Shown one piece after another: positions 19,416-31,503 of a stretch of 64,000 nucleotides of DNA. Every line of letters begins with the position of its first letter. Within the stretch, counting starts at the first letter, position 1. Both the position numbers and the translations under genes were made by a program. Below the pieces are notes generated by a model, which worked only from the letters and a program-made list of their open reading frames with translations, searched no databases and had not been told where the DNA came from. The DNA is from Lineus longissimus (lineage: Eukaryota > Nemertea > Pilidiophora > Heteronemertea > Lineidae): assembly GCF_910592395.1 (NCBI RefSeq), contig NC_088311.1, forward strand, positions 13,892,501 to 13,956,500, in the 5' to 3' direction.

Positions 19416-21594
19416 TTTTTGGCTCACCGTAGGGGAGTCTATACAACACCGCAGTGTCCGTCGTCGTCGTCCATCGTCGTCGTCCGTCGTATCCTATTTC
19501 TAAAACAGTGGCACGTTTCTTAACCGCTAGGGCTATGGACTCAAAACTTTGTTTGCATGACCCCCCCTAGGACAGATGACCTTTGACACTGAATTTTCGG
19601 TCCGGTCTGATTCTTGACTTGGCCACTAGGGGACCAAAACTTAAAACATAAATAGTGTGATATCTCACTTATTACTGATTAGTTTTTGGTAAAAATTTTA
19701 TGGTAGATACTCTTAGCAAGGATACATCACGATACGGGTTTTTAATTTGACGTACTTATGAAGGTCACAGAGGTCAAATGGCGCAAATTGGCCATTTGAG
19801 TGTAACCGTGGCACGTTTCTTTACCAATAAAGCTATGAACTTGAAATTTGGTACACATGATTCCCTACATCATATAACCTCTGACACCGAATTTCGGTTT
19901 GCTCTGATTCTCGACTTGGCCACGAGGGGGCCAAAACTAAAAAAAGTAAAAAGTGCAATATCTCGCTTAATAGTGACTTGTTTTCAATTTTATTTTCATG
20001 CTAGGTAAGGTAAAGTGGGGGAAAAGCAACCCCCTTTTCCAATATAACCCCAATTTGATAGGTGAAGTCTTGGGGGTGTATGTGCATTAAAACTTGCCAC
20101 CATTTTGTAGTGATCCATCTTATGATCATAACGCCAGCAATTGAAGGCCATGTGTCTGAAACAATGCCTCTGAAAGACAATGCAAGACTTGATGTCAGGG
20201 GTTGCTTTTACTCCGTGACTTTGGGGTAAAAGCAACCCCTGACCAAAATTTAACATTGCTTGATTTCTATGCATAATAACACGTTTTAACATATTATATA
20301 GCCTTTATTGGTGATAAAACGTTCTTTTTCATACCTCTCATGTTTAACAATGATGTTTTCTGGTATCAGTGGACATGAAATAGTCTTTATCTATGAGCTC
20401 ACACAAGATGCTCAGCGCACATCAACGAATCATAGTCAATCAGATTGGTCTAAACTGAGAGTAAAACACAAAGCTCAGTGCCTTTTTCAGGATTCAAATA
20501 TAAAAACATAAAATATCACCAGAGACTGATTGTTTCAAATATTGATGAATATGCAAGGAAGTAGTCAGATCTGCGCTTCTCCTGCTGACAAGAACTGTAT
20601 GAAAACAAATGTAAACAAATAGCAACAATACACAAAATCCTTTGGCGGTACTGGTAACAATAAAGTTCTATAAAATGTTGATATAAAAAAAAATGGCCAG
20701 GGCCATTGTGCTCACCTCTTGTGAAGGGAAGATGGATGAAGCATTAGCATGGTTTTAAATGTAAGAAAGAAATGAAGTAATGTTTTACAATGAAATTACA
20801 TGAGAGATAAAATAATGCGTGAGTTGAATTTAATTGAGGTGACTACAGGTATCCTTAGGGGAGAGTCCACTATTTACATTTGGGGCCCTGCTGGCCAAAC
20901 TGAGAATCAGAAAAAGACTGCAGTTTAGTCTAAGAGTATAGGGGTACATTCGTACCATGTTAGGGATCTGTAGCTAAAGCAGTGACAAAACGTGCCGTCA
21001 TTGTAAAATGGCGGTGCCATAGGAAAACTTTGACCTTCTTGCCCGATTGCCACCAATTTGATATCATGGGTACATCTAACCACCATACAGTATATTTCAC
21101 ACAGGTTTTTAATTTGACCTTCTTGTCAAGGTCACAAAGGTCAAATGGCGTAAATTCGCCGTCAGGCCGTAACAATGGCACGTTTCTTAACTGCAATGAC
21201 TATTGATCAAAAATTAAGTACACATGTACCCCTTGGTCAGGTGATCACAGGTACCGAAGTTTGGTGCGATCTGATTTGCCGTTTGGCCTCCAGGGAGGGG
21301 GCCAAATCCTAAATTCTTCAAAATGCCATTATTCCTAGTAATGACTTGCCCGATTGGCACCAATTTTATATCATAGGTACATCTAATTCTAACAACCATT
21401 CAATGTGTCACCCGGGTCTTCTTTGATTTGACCTACTTTTCAAGGTCACAGAGGTCGAATGTTATGTAAATTGGCCATTTTGGGGAAATTGTAATTGCTT
21501 GGACCTACATCAAACCTAACACTACATGACACAATACCATGCTCTTTATCCATATTTCCTCCACATGAGGTGAGCACAATGGCCCTGGCCATTT
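19416..21594 (+). mobile_element. Helentron-like element 2, interrupted
   Basis: 5' end T-run plus GGCTCACCGTAGGGG (19416-19435), (GTC)n, then two satellite-type units; a third resumes near 21,100. The 3' end is GAGGTGAGCACAATGGCC with the GGCC hairpin (21569-21592). Between about 20,006 and 20,990 lies foreign sequence that includes an opposite-orientation copy of the 3' terminus at about 20,692. No endonuclease remains. It cuts the 5' LTR of the next retrotransposon on its right. Confidence 0.7.
20006..20990. other. Insertion within Helentron 2, unclassified
   Basis: Starts where the satellite unit breaks after CATGCTAGGTA. It contains three copies of a GGGGTAAAAGCAACCCC-type motif in both orientations (about 20,017, 20,198 and 20,223). 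Its second half has a minus-oriented Helentron 3' terminus (20,692-20,716) followed by about 270 bp of AT-rich sequence. No coding sequence recognised and exact limits are unclear. Confidence 0.4.
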
Positions 21595-21597
21595 CAT

Positions 21598-22169
21598 CAT
21601 TGTTTTATAATCTTTATCTTTTAAGCTGTTTGACCCCTTTTATGATCTTCCTGATTAGCAGCTGGTTACTAAACTCCTGCCCTTGGCCCTGTCTGATAAT
21701 CTTGTATTGATGCTGCTGTGTACTGATTGGTGGTTGTCTTGATTACTGAGTGCTAGTTGGCTCAGAGCCTGATACTTGGGCTAGGCTATTTACCCATTAG
21801 GGGTGTGTGTAATTAGGTATAAATGATGATGTTCAGATGTTTTTAGTAAGTCCTGGCAGATCCAGAAAGCCAGCCTTCAGCCTCTGTAGCTGAACATGAC
21901 ATTTCTCTTGAAAAGCGCCAGAGCATTTTAATTGACTTCACCCTTGATCTTATGCCATGGTAAGATTCTTTTATATCAACTCTTGTTGATACTTTGTGGT
22001 GTACCGTATTTTGTAATGTTTCAGTGATGGTTGTAGATATGAGGTTAGAGGGACGTGGATAATAAATAATGTAAATATATATCTTAGTTGGTTTAGTCTT
22101 TGGGTTCGAGTTCAGAGTTGCAAGAAGTTTATACGGTGACAAAATATTATAAGCCCTTTTCCCGCTACA
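21598..22169 (+). repeat. 5' LTR remnant
   Basis: Matches 27671-28020 joined to 31506-31727 with few differences. Its first ~135 bp are missing, replaced by the 3' end of Helentron 2. It ends in CA and is followed by TTTTTGGTGGACAGCTG, where a primer-binding site would lie. Confidence 0.82.
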
Positions 22170-22296
22170 TTTTTGGTGGACAGCTGTGGGATTGACAAGT
22201 ACTCCTTATTCATAAGGACAAACCTCAATTCAGTGATACGAACTCTGCCACAATATTTAGAATTTTATTTACAAACTCGTTTTATATATTTTCAAG

Positions 22297-23345
22297 ATGG
22301 TTAAACGTAGGAAGACCCCGAAAGTTCAAAAGTCGGGTAAATCCCAAAATACTGAACAATCAGATGATGGAATAGAAAACGAAATTCCTGAAAAATTAGA
22401 ATATAGCAACTCTGACTCGGAATCCAAGGCTAAGTGTTAACTCCAGATAATAGCGATAATGATCACTCTGACAATGAAGATGGTAATCATGATGGCGATG
22501 ATGAATCTTCAGATAATGAAGGTGATGCCATTAGGGCTGACCCTGATTTAATAGGTCGTGAAGGTGATGCCAATAGGGCTGACCCTGAGTTAGTGGATAT
22601 TAGGGGCAATGTCGCTAGGGCTGACCCTCAAGTGTTAGGTAATGCAAGCGATCATGATCATGATATGGCAGACCAAGGGTTAACCGCTACCAAACCCCTG
22701 TCTAAGTATATTGAAGCTCTCGTCAGTGTGATCCAAGAAGTGAAACAGGAAATGCAAAATCAGGCCAAAATACTCTCTGACTTGTTTCATCAAAGTAGCC
22801 AGGAGCAAGATGATGCGATCGAAAGACTGGTATCTGTATTGAACAAATCGTTTATCCGAGAGCAAAGCAAACAACTGAATATAATCCGGCAGATCCATGA
22901 CAACCGAGCTGACAGTAATAACCTTCTTCCCGAGAATATATCTACTGCGCAAGTTCAGAACAATGTTTTGATAACCGAGAGTATGGAGCAGGCTTCTGCT
23001 CAACATACGATAGGAAGGGAAATAGTGTTGCCTAAAGCTTGTTTTGAACCGACTCAGTATTTGATGGGTTTAAACCCGCAAGCTAAGACCGACGAAACTT
23101 CAGGTGATCTATTTGAGGGCCTCAACCCGCAAATTGAATCCGCAAATTATGAATGTCTACATGGTGGGGACACCACCGCTCTGCCTACACAGCCAGTAGT
23201 TACAGAGGGAAACCCTGCGTTATCAGAGAGTTCTGATAGTACCAGAAGTTTGTGTTTTCAGCAATCAGGTGACTGCAAATCTTATGTAAATAAGAAAACT
23301 GCACGAGCCAGGCTAAAGAAACATGACAAAGACCGTAAAGTATAA
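22297..23345 (+). pseudogene. Gag-like protein with acidic RADP repeats
   Basis: ATG at 22297 opens a 47-codon frame with a basic start (VKRRKTPKVQKSGKSQ) and acidic end. It stops at 22438-22440 and overlaps by 7 bases a second frame (22434-23345, 303 codons). The second frame has an Asp/Asn/Glu-rich stretch, then three RADP-centred repeats (GDAIRADPDLIG, GDANRADPELVD, GNVARADPQVLG), then a coiled-coil region (YIEALVSVIQEVKQEMQNQA and following), and a basic tail KKTARARLKKHDKDRKV. A one-base indel or a programmed shift could join the two. No zinc knuckle or capsid motif is recognised; the Gag call rests on its place behind an LTR. Confidence 0.5.
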
Positions 23346-23504
23346 GTTTTTATGGGCAATCTCGAAATCACCTCGCAAAGTGATGAACAGTGACCCCTGT
23401 ATTAGCCACTATTGTCAAGTGTCATGCAGTCATAATTTCCTTAAAATCTACCTTTAACTTTGAATCATTGTCATCCTGTGTTTGTGAAGATGGGAATAAT
23501 GTGT

Positions 23505-23690
23505 GTTTTGGATAAGTACTGGATAGGAACATCCAGCCTTAAATTGTTGTTGTTAAGTTTGGATGCAAAGTACTGGATAGGAACCATCCACTCTTAAATT
23601 GTTGTCAGAATTGGAAGAATATTGAGGCTTATGGATGCGAAGTACTGGATAGGAACCATCCACCCTCAAACTCTTAAATAGACAACTGTT
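23505..23690 (+). repeat. Three imperfect tandem repeats (GTACTGGATAGGAAC)
   Basis: The core GTACTGGATAGGAAC followed by CATCCA and usually CTCTTAAATTG or similar occurs near 23,514, 23,570 and 23,640. Unit length is 57-70 bp. It lies in the untranslated interior of the LTR element. Confidence 0.8.
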
Positions 23691-24216
23691 GTGTAACTTA
23701 AATGAGTGTTAGTCATTCACCTTGTTTTATCTTGAGACTGAACTCAACTCAGTGACTGCCTACTCCATACGTGAACGCTAAAACATCTCAATGGCCATGG
23801 GGACGCCTTGTGTACCATTGCGAAACTTTTACGTAAATCGAACCTTGTAGCGTTAAACCTACAAACTTGGATGAGCAGATACGCTTGCTGAAGACGATGT
23901 TCGAATACGAGACGCGAAACCAGAGCAGATGCCGACACGAGGATCGATGATACGGAAAATAACGAAGGAACGATTTTATATATACGAGGATGATTAGGAT
24001 TTACGATTACGATGTACTGACAATGACAATTATGTGGTTAAATTACTTTGTGACTTTCTGATCTATGAACAGTGTTTATGAACTACCACACTCTTTTGGA
24101 CAATATTCTTTTGACTAGATGTGTAATGATGAGGTGTAATTATTGATGGCGGTCTAGTGTTTTTTATATTGTTTGGTTTGTGTTACAATTGGCATAGTTG
24201 ACTGAAGTTTTATGTA

Positions 24217-24390
24217 GTTATGGGGACATCAATTTTCGTTTGTGGGGGCAATGTGAGGATATTTAGAGTTCTTGCATTTGCTTGTATTAACTGAACATTT
24301 GTACAGTACTTGTAAACTTTACAATTCCTATATTTCACTTATATTTTATATGTTGATGGGGACATCAATATTTCGTTTGTGGGGGCGATG
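24217..24390 (+). other. Duplicated polypurine tract region
   Basis: TATGGGGACATCAATTTTCG then TTTGTGGGGGCAATGTGA (24,220-24,256) recurs as TGATGGGGACATCAATATTTC then GTTTGTGGGGGCGATGTGA (24,354-24,392). The second copy directly precedes the 3' LTR and is the working polypurine tract; the first is an extra copy about 135 bp upstream. Confidence 0.7.
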
Positions 24391-24461
24391 TGACAATATT
24401 AGGAATTGCTTACTATATCTGTAATTATTATTTCTGTGTTTCTCTCTAGCCCTGGTGAACC

Positions 24462-27400
24462 CAGAAGTATTAAGGTAGCAGGAAGGGTTGGGCGTTTGTG
24501 GTTTCTGAGTCTGAGGGGGTTGGTGTCTGTTGACTGTGCTTTAAGAGAGACTAGGCATGGCGCCAGTCTCTCTTAAAGCACAGTCAACAGGCATTTGGTC
24601 TCAGTATTTGGGTTTTGATTGCCATGACTGTACCCCTGTAAAAGTCCGAGGAGGAGAAGTTTGGAATGATGAAAGCATTGAAGAAGAAGAAATGTTATTA
24701 TTGAGGAAAGCAAAATTTATTATGAGACTAGAAGGCAGTGTCCTGACTTGATTATTTTGAAAATGGCGGTCTGAACACATTAAAAGGTGGAACATGGCAT
24801 TTTATCGACTTTGAAGTGTTCCGCAGTTAAAGGGAGACTATAGGCAGCAGCTAGGTAGGCAAGATAAAGTCATACAAATTTGCCAATAGGGGTCAGTCAT
24901 ATCTCTAGGCATGGCGCCAGTCTCTCTTAAAGCACAGTCAACAGGCATTTGGTCTTAGTATTTGGGTAAGTACAGAATCAAGGCAGCTCAGAGAGCAATG
25001 ATTGAACGATGCTGTGGACAAGTCCAAGGATACTGCATCAGTCACGACCAACTTCTCATCAGAAAGCGTCACCACCAGCATATTCAATGTTCAGTTCCAA
25101 CCTGTACCAGTCCAATGCACGCCTGTCATGGTCAGCAGTGGTCAGCTTAGCAAGATATGGAACATTCTTCCGAAACTCAAGCGAGGGAAGTCTGCTCATT
25201 AGCCTATCTCGCGCACTGCTCCTTCTTGTCAAACATCGTAGTGAAATCGTGGTACAGTGGGGCGTCCTCGAGGATTGCAGCTGGTCGGACAGACGTGAGG
25301 TGGAATGTGGGCGGCTGCACTTCTTCGTTGATGTGCGATGGCAGATAGCACAGTTGTTGCGTTGCATGACAGCTGAAAGTGAATGTGATATCATAGAACT
25401 GAGGCGTTTGCAATGATATTATAGGTGAAGTAGAAGGAAGGAGTGAAATGGGCCATCTTCCAGTGACTAATATACAGAGTAAGGGCACTGGGTGTTGTTA
25501 GATTCAGCATTGAATGTATTCCTCGTACAAGCGTGAATAGTGTGGACATACAGTGAGAGGTGAGAGACCCCTATTGACTACTTCTTGTAACTTTATCTTG
25601 GATATTATATTAGTATTGAACTTCTAGCCATGGAATATGAAGAAATTGAAGTTGTAGGCATGGAATATGAAAAATTATTCAACGGTGAAAGACATTATTC
25701 CATGAGGCTTTGCCGTGATCGCAAAGGACGCGACGTGATTGGTTCACATGCTAATGAGGTATGACTATGATAATGATAATTACCTCTATAATGCTACTTG
25801 GATAGCGACTGTGTCGTTGACTGCAACAGTGGTCAATGTCAATGTGTGCCTGTAATGTCAATGAAGTATGATGAGGTGATGACGATAGTGCAATTATTAA
25901 ATATTGGCAAGATATCATACTGCAACATAGGTCTTGTTTTTGACAGATGACTGTGCGACATTCCCATTGGGTCTTGTTAGAGTCAGCGCTGCATGTATTC
26001 CTTGTACAAGCTTGAATAGTTGTGACGGACTTTTAGGGGTGAGAGACCCCTATCGGCTACTTCGTCTAACTTTATCTTGCCTACCTAGCTGCTAGCAATA
26101 GTGCCCCTTTATCAAGACTGAAACCCACTGTGCGGGGCTAAGAAATTACCTTTATAATCCTAGTTGGATAACCACTGTATAGATGATTTGAAGAGTGCTC
26201 TGTGGATGTGTGCCTGTAATGTCAATGAAAGTATGATGAGGTGATGACGATAGTGGAATGACGAAATATTGGAAAGAGATCTATTCCTAGAAGAACATAT
26301 GTCCTGTTTTGACTAGGTGGCGCATTTTAGAATCAGCAGTGAGCACTGTGTGTAACATGGTGGAGGCAGCGGAGATAATAACTGTGTCGAAAGTATTGTT
26401 ATAGGGCCTTCCCTAGGCCCATGGGGTTAAATTTACAATCCACGATTGAAAAGACGTAGTTTGATCGCATTCAACTATAAATACATTGAACAGTTGTGTT
26501 CCTATAGTCAACCGATGACCTTTTGTTGGGCCATGATCGGTAAACTGTAAATGTATTATGGACTGGGAGACGGGGGAAACACAAGTGAAACTGAAATGGA
26601 CCAAAACAAGTGATTTTGGGGCTTTGGTTTAGACGCATGCCCCACATGCGCCATGCGGGATTATACGGTTCATGTGAACTTGTTGACATCTACATGATCT
26701 AGTGCTGTTATTGGTCATGGTACATGGTAGGCCTAATCATCATGGCTATATGTTTCAGGAAAAGCTCGGAGTAAAATGAACTGCCGATGAATAATGATGT
26801 TGTTCATGTTTACCATGTTTACTAGTACATAGCCATAGGGTATGCACTGGCCAGTGCACTTTCTGCACGTCGTCATGGTCATGTACGTGATACCTTGCAT
26901 ATTTTGTTTTTTGAATGCGCATGCTTTTTGGGCAAAATCACTTGTACCAACACTAATGAATAATGTCTTCTTATCCCTATGACTCCATACACAGTGAGGG
27001 CATTGTCCCATTCCCATCAAATGGTAACTTATTGTACCGTATTAGGGTGGAAGTTGGGGAGCAGATACCTACCGTTGCACGCCTGTCATAATCAGTTGTG
27101 ATGAGCTTAGCGCGATATGGAACATTCTTCAGAAACTCAAGCGAGGGAAGTCTGCTCATTAGCATATCTCGCGCACTGCTCCTTCTTGTCAAACATCGTA
27201 GTGAAATCGTAATGGAAAACGTCTGGCTTTGCGCCAGACGTTGAGACTAATAAGTGAAGAACTAATAGGTAAAGAACTTCTACTTGCGCGAGACTGCTCT
27301 GATAAAATTATCATTGCAGAGACTACGGTGACGTACACATATATTTTTTACAATCAAAAATGCCCTCAAAAGACGAAATGGAATGATTATTTTATTGATT

Positions 27401-27606
27401 TTTCCTACTATATGACTTCCAATTATCACTTTATACAAATAGATCGGCGTTAGGTCGCATGCTTTTCTTTCCTGGTGACACTATAAAGCAAAATAGTTGC
27501 AACCCCGTAAATGCGCTATAAGTCCAATAATAAGTGACGGTGACCCGTTATAAATGTTTCGCCAGCTTCGCTTTTTTGCCGCTACGCGGCGCGTTGGGCC
27601 CTTGCG
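24462..27606 (-). repeat. Repeat E, left copy (inverted relative to right copy)
   Basis: 3,145 bp, reverse complement of most of 28021-31503. Its outer end begins CAGAAGTATTAAGG and its inner end is GCGCGTTGGGCCCTTGCG. It includes a 26-bp hairpin near the outer end, a duplicated GGCATGGCGCCAGTCTC block (24,554 and 24,906), an inner copy of a block also at 25,140-25,260 (27,115-27,220), and an AACGTCTGGC / GCCAGACGTT palindrome near 27,215. A stretch at about 26,085-26,845 is absent from the right copy. Minus-strand short frames (e.g. 26733-27020) mirror those in the right copy. The flanking bases are CC outside and TC inside. No transposase was recognised. Confidence 0.75.
24527..24590. other. 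26-bp perfect hairpin in repeat E (left)
   Basis: The stem starts CTGTTGACTGTGCTTTAAGA (24527-24552), has a 12-base loop (AGGCATGGCGCC), and closes with its exact complement (24565-24590). Confidence 0.9.
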
Positions 27607-28020
27607 TCCAGATACCCAGGATCGTTAACCGTAATGAGTTTCAACACCTGCCTTCTTAATTGCCCCTTTTCATTGTTTTATAATATTTATCTTTTAAGCT
27701 GTTTGACCCCTTTCATGATCTTCCTGATTAGCAGCTGGTTACTAAACTCCTGCCCTTGGCCCTGTCTGATAATCTTGTATTGATGCTGCTGTGTACTGAT
27801 TGGTTGTTGTCTTGATTACTGAGTGCTTGTTGGCTCAGAGCCTGATACTTGGGCTAGGCTATTTACCCATTAGGGGTGTGTGTAATTAGGTATAAATGAT
27901 GATGTTCAGATGTTTTTAGTAAGTCCTGGCAGATCCAGAAAGCCAGCCTTCACCCTCTTTAGCTGAACAAGACATTTCTCTTGAAAAGCGCCAGAGCATT
28001 TTAATTGACTTCACCCTTGA

Positions 28021-31000
28021 CGCAAGGGCCCAACGCGCCGCGTAGCGGCAAAAAAGCGAAGCTGGCGAAACATTTATAACGGGTCACCGTCACTTATTAT
28101 TGGACTTATAGCGCATTTACGGGGTTGCAACTATTTTGCTTTATAGTGTCACCAGGAAAGAAAAGCATGCGACCTAACGCCGATCTATTTGTATAAAGTG
28201 ATAATTGGAAGGTATATACATGTAGTAGGAAATATCAATAAAATAATCATTCCATGTCGTCTTTTGAGGGCATTTTTGATTGTAAAAAATATATGTGTAC
28301 GTCACCGTAGTCTCTGCAATGATAATTTTATCAGAGCAGTCTCGCGCAAGTAGAAGTTCTTTAACTATTAGTTCTTCACTTATTAGTCTCAACGTCTGGC
28401 GCAAAGCCAGACGTTTTCCATTACGATTTCACTACGATGTTTGACAAGAAGGAGCAGTGCGCGAGATATGCTAATGAGCAGACTTCCCTCGCTTGAGTTT
28501 CTGAAGAATGTTCCATATCGCGCTGAGCTCATCACTGCTGATTTATGACAGGCGTGCAACGGGAGGTATCTGCTCCCCAACTTCCACCCGAATACGGTAC
28601 AATAAGTTACCATTTGATGGGAATGGGACAATGCCCTCACTGTGTATGGAGTCATAGGGATAAGAAGACATTATTCATTAGTGTTGGTACAAGTGATTTT
28701 GCCCAAAAAGCATGCGCATTCAAAAAACAAAATATGCAAGGTATAACACATGACCATGACGACGTGCAGAAAGTGCACTGGCCAGTGCATAAGATAAAGT
28801 TAGCCGAAGTAGCCGATAGGGGTCTCTCACCCCTCAAAGTCTGTCACAACTATTCAAGTTTGTACAAGGAATACATGCAGCGCTGACTCTAACAAGACCC
28901 AATGGGAATGTCGCACAGTCATCTGTCAAAAACAAGACCTATGTTGTAGTATGATCTCTTGCCAATATTTAATAATTGCACTATCGTCATCACCTCATCA
29001 TACTTCATTGACATTACAGGCACAAATTGACATAGACCTGACCACTGTTGCAATCAACGACACAGTCGCTATCCAAGTAGCATTATAGAGGTAATTATCA
29101 TTATCATACCTCATTAGCATGTGAACCAATCGCGTCGCGTCCTTTGCGATCACGGCAAAGCCTCATGGAATAATGTCTTTCACCGTTGAATAATTTTTCA
29201 TATTCCATGCCTACAACTTCAATTTCTTCATTATTCCATGGCTAGAAGTTCAATCTATATCATAATACTATAAGGCGGCTCGCTAAAGTGCCATTTGGGG
29301 GTCGTGTTTCGTCTCGAAATTTTGCACGTTTGCAGGTGATATGTTATCCTGATGCAACGTCATGTTTATTTTCGGAAATTTACTTCAGCGGAGCAGTAAT
29401 GAGGGATTTTTAATCGGACACGGTCAATTCTCCTTATCACTCACGGAAGCCAAGCCATTGCTGTTCAGTTATGCAGGGGATTAATGAATCACCTGCACTC
29501 CCTGTGGGGTGACTAACACTACCTGTTGAACGGCTGGCTGTAGGGGGATGATTGGAACAGCCTGTACACGTGTTGACCTGCTGAACCAAGGTTAATGTTA
29601 TTTTCAATCCACGATTGTAGGTCACCTGATCTTCGAGATTTCGCGGGAAAGAAATTGTAAACAAACGCATGTGTGCAGTTCAAATGTAAACAAAAATGTA
29701 TTTGGATACTTTTGGTTGCTGGACTTGGGTTTTCCCGCAGTAAGGAGCTGGGGTCAAATTGATGGTCTATCGTATATTGGTACTGTATTAGCCAGAGCTA
29801 GCCCTTGATTATGAAGGGATTTTCAAATTAAAGATTACAATGGTATGTTTATGTGCTCACCACAGCTTTCAAAACTTGATGTATCTGAAGAGGCACTCTG
29901 AACTTGGCATGGCCTTATCAAGGAGCTGCTCACGGTGCTGAACTTCTAGCTTGCCTGTCGACTAAGTGCCTTGCCCGAGATCATGCTACATGTAGGAGGA
30001 GCACGCATTTTAAAGTTTTAGTAGTGATAGTGCAATTGGTCCGAGCCATTTGGAGGCCGACATGTGAAGGCCTATCTGGGTTCTCCTTCATCTCCGTATA
30101 AAAAGGGGCATATTGCTGACTAAGGAACGAGGTATATTCACATTGCCTCATCATCTCATTCGGACCAATTGATATACTTTTATATGCACGCATACAGCAC
30201 GCCACAGGGTCCGAGTCTGTGGACAAATGGTTGGTTTAATTTGTCTCTTCGATATTGCTCCTTTGATATTGCATTATATTTTCATTGCAATTCAATCTAT
30301 TCAAGGTATAGCCCATTTGAACCTGCCTGCGCCACGGGTACAATGCTGGTACTAATATAATATCCAAGATAAAGTTACAAGAAGTAGTCAATAGGGGTCT
30401 CTCACCTCTCACTGTATGTCCATACTATTCACGCTTGTACGAGGAATACATTCAATGCTGAATCTAACAACACCCAGTGCCCTTACTCTGTATATTAGTC
30501 ACTGGAAGATGGCCCATTTCACTCCTTGCTTCTACTTCACCTATAGTCTCATTGCAAACGCCTCACTTCTATGATATCACATTCACTTTCAGCTGTCATG
30601 CAACGCAACAACTGTGCTATCTGCCATCGCACATCAACGAAGAAGTGCAGCCGCCCACATTCCACCTCACGTCTGTCCGACCAGCTGCAATCCTCGAGGA
30701 CGCCCCACTGTACCACGATTTCACTACGATGTTTGACAAGAAGGAGCAGTGCGCGAGATAGGCTAATGAGCAGACTTCCCTCGCTTGAGTTTCAGAAGAA
30801 TGTTCCATATCGCGCTAAGCTGACCACTGCTGACCATGACAGGCGTGCATTGGACTGGTACAGGTTGGAACTGAACATTGAATATGCTGGTGGTGACGCT
30901 TTCTGATGAGAAGTTGGTCGTGACTGATGCAGTATCCTTGGACTTGTCCACACCATCGTTCAATCATTGCTCTCTGAGCTGCCTTGATTCTGTACTTACC

Positions 31001-31503
31001 CAAATACTAAGACCAAATGCCTGTTGACTGTGCTTTAAGAGAGACTGGCGCCATGCCTAGAGATATGACTGACCCCTGTTGGCAAATTTGTATGACTTTA
31101 TCTTGCCTACCTAGCTGCTGCCTATAGTCTCCCTTTAACTGCGGAACACTTCAAAGTCGATAAAATGCCATGTTCCACCTTTTAATGTGTTCAGACCGCC
31201 ATTTTCAAAATAATCAAGTCAGGACACTGCCTTCTAGTCTCATAATAAATTTTGCTTTCCTCAATAATAACATTTCTTCTTCTTCAATGCTTTCATCATT
31301 CCAAACTTCTCCTCCTCTGACTTTTACAGGGGTACAGTCATGGCAATCAAAACCCAAATACTGAGACCAAATGCCTGTTGACTGTGCTTTAAGAGAGACT
31401 GGCGCCATGCCTAGTCTCTCTTAAAGCACAGTCAACAGACACCAACCCCCTCAGACTCAGAAACCACAAACGCCCAACCCTTCCTGCTACCTTAATACTT
31501 CTG
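28021..31503 (+). repeat. Repeat E, right copy
   Basis: 3,483 bp beginning CGCAAGGGCCCAACGCGC and ending ACTTCTG, flanked by GA on both sides (28019-28020 and 31504-31505), consistent with a 2-bp target duplication. It contains about 1.1 kb (29,253-30,350) missing from the left copy. Short frames hint at captured coding sequence: MGMGQCPHCVWSHRDKK...DDVQKVHWPVHK at 28545-28886 and NNCAICHRTSTKKCS at 30571-30906, which together resemble parts of a MYND-type zinc finger. The frames are short and broken, so this is tentative. The frame at 31214-31408 (minus) is identical or nearly identical in the left copy (24557-24751). Confidence 0.75.
31375..31438. other. 26-bp perfect hairpin in repeat E (right)
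   Basis: Same stem as in the left copy (31375-31400 and 31413-31438) with the complementary 12-base loop GGCGCCATGCCT, conserved in both copies. Confidence 0.9.

Noticed and set aside
25009-25488. Overlapping frames of 94-135 codons on both strands, with mirror copies at 30477-30906
   Set aside because: The copies arise from the inverted repeat E; several frames are open on both strands at once, so openness alone is not evidence of coding. Only a weak MYND-like hint is kept as a finding.
24462-31503. A single foldback transposon with ~3.4-kb arms
   Set aside because: The 414-bp centre is LTR sequence and the 5' LTR shows an empty site for the right arm alone, so two separate insertions fit better.
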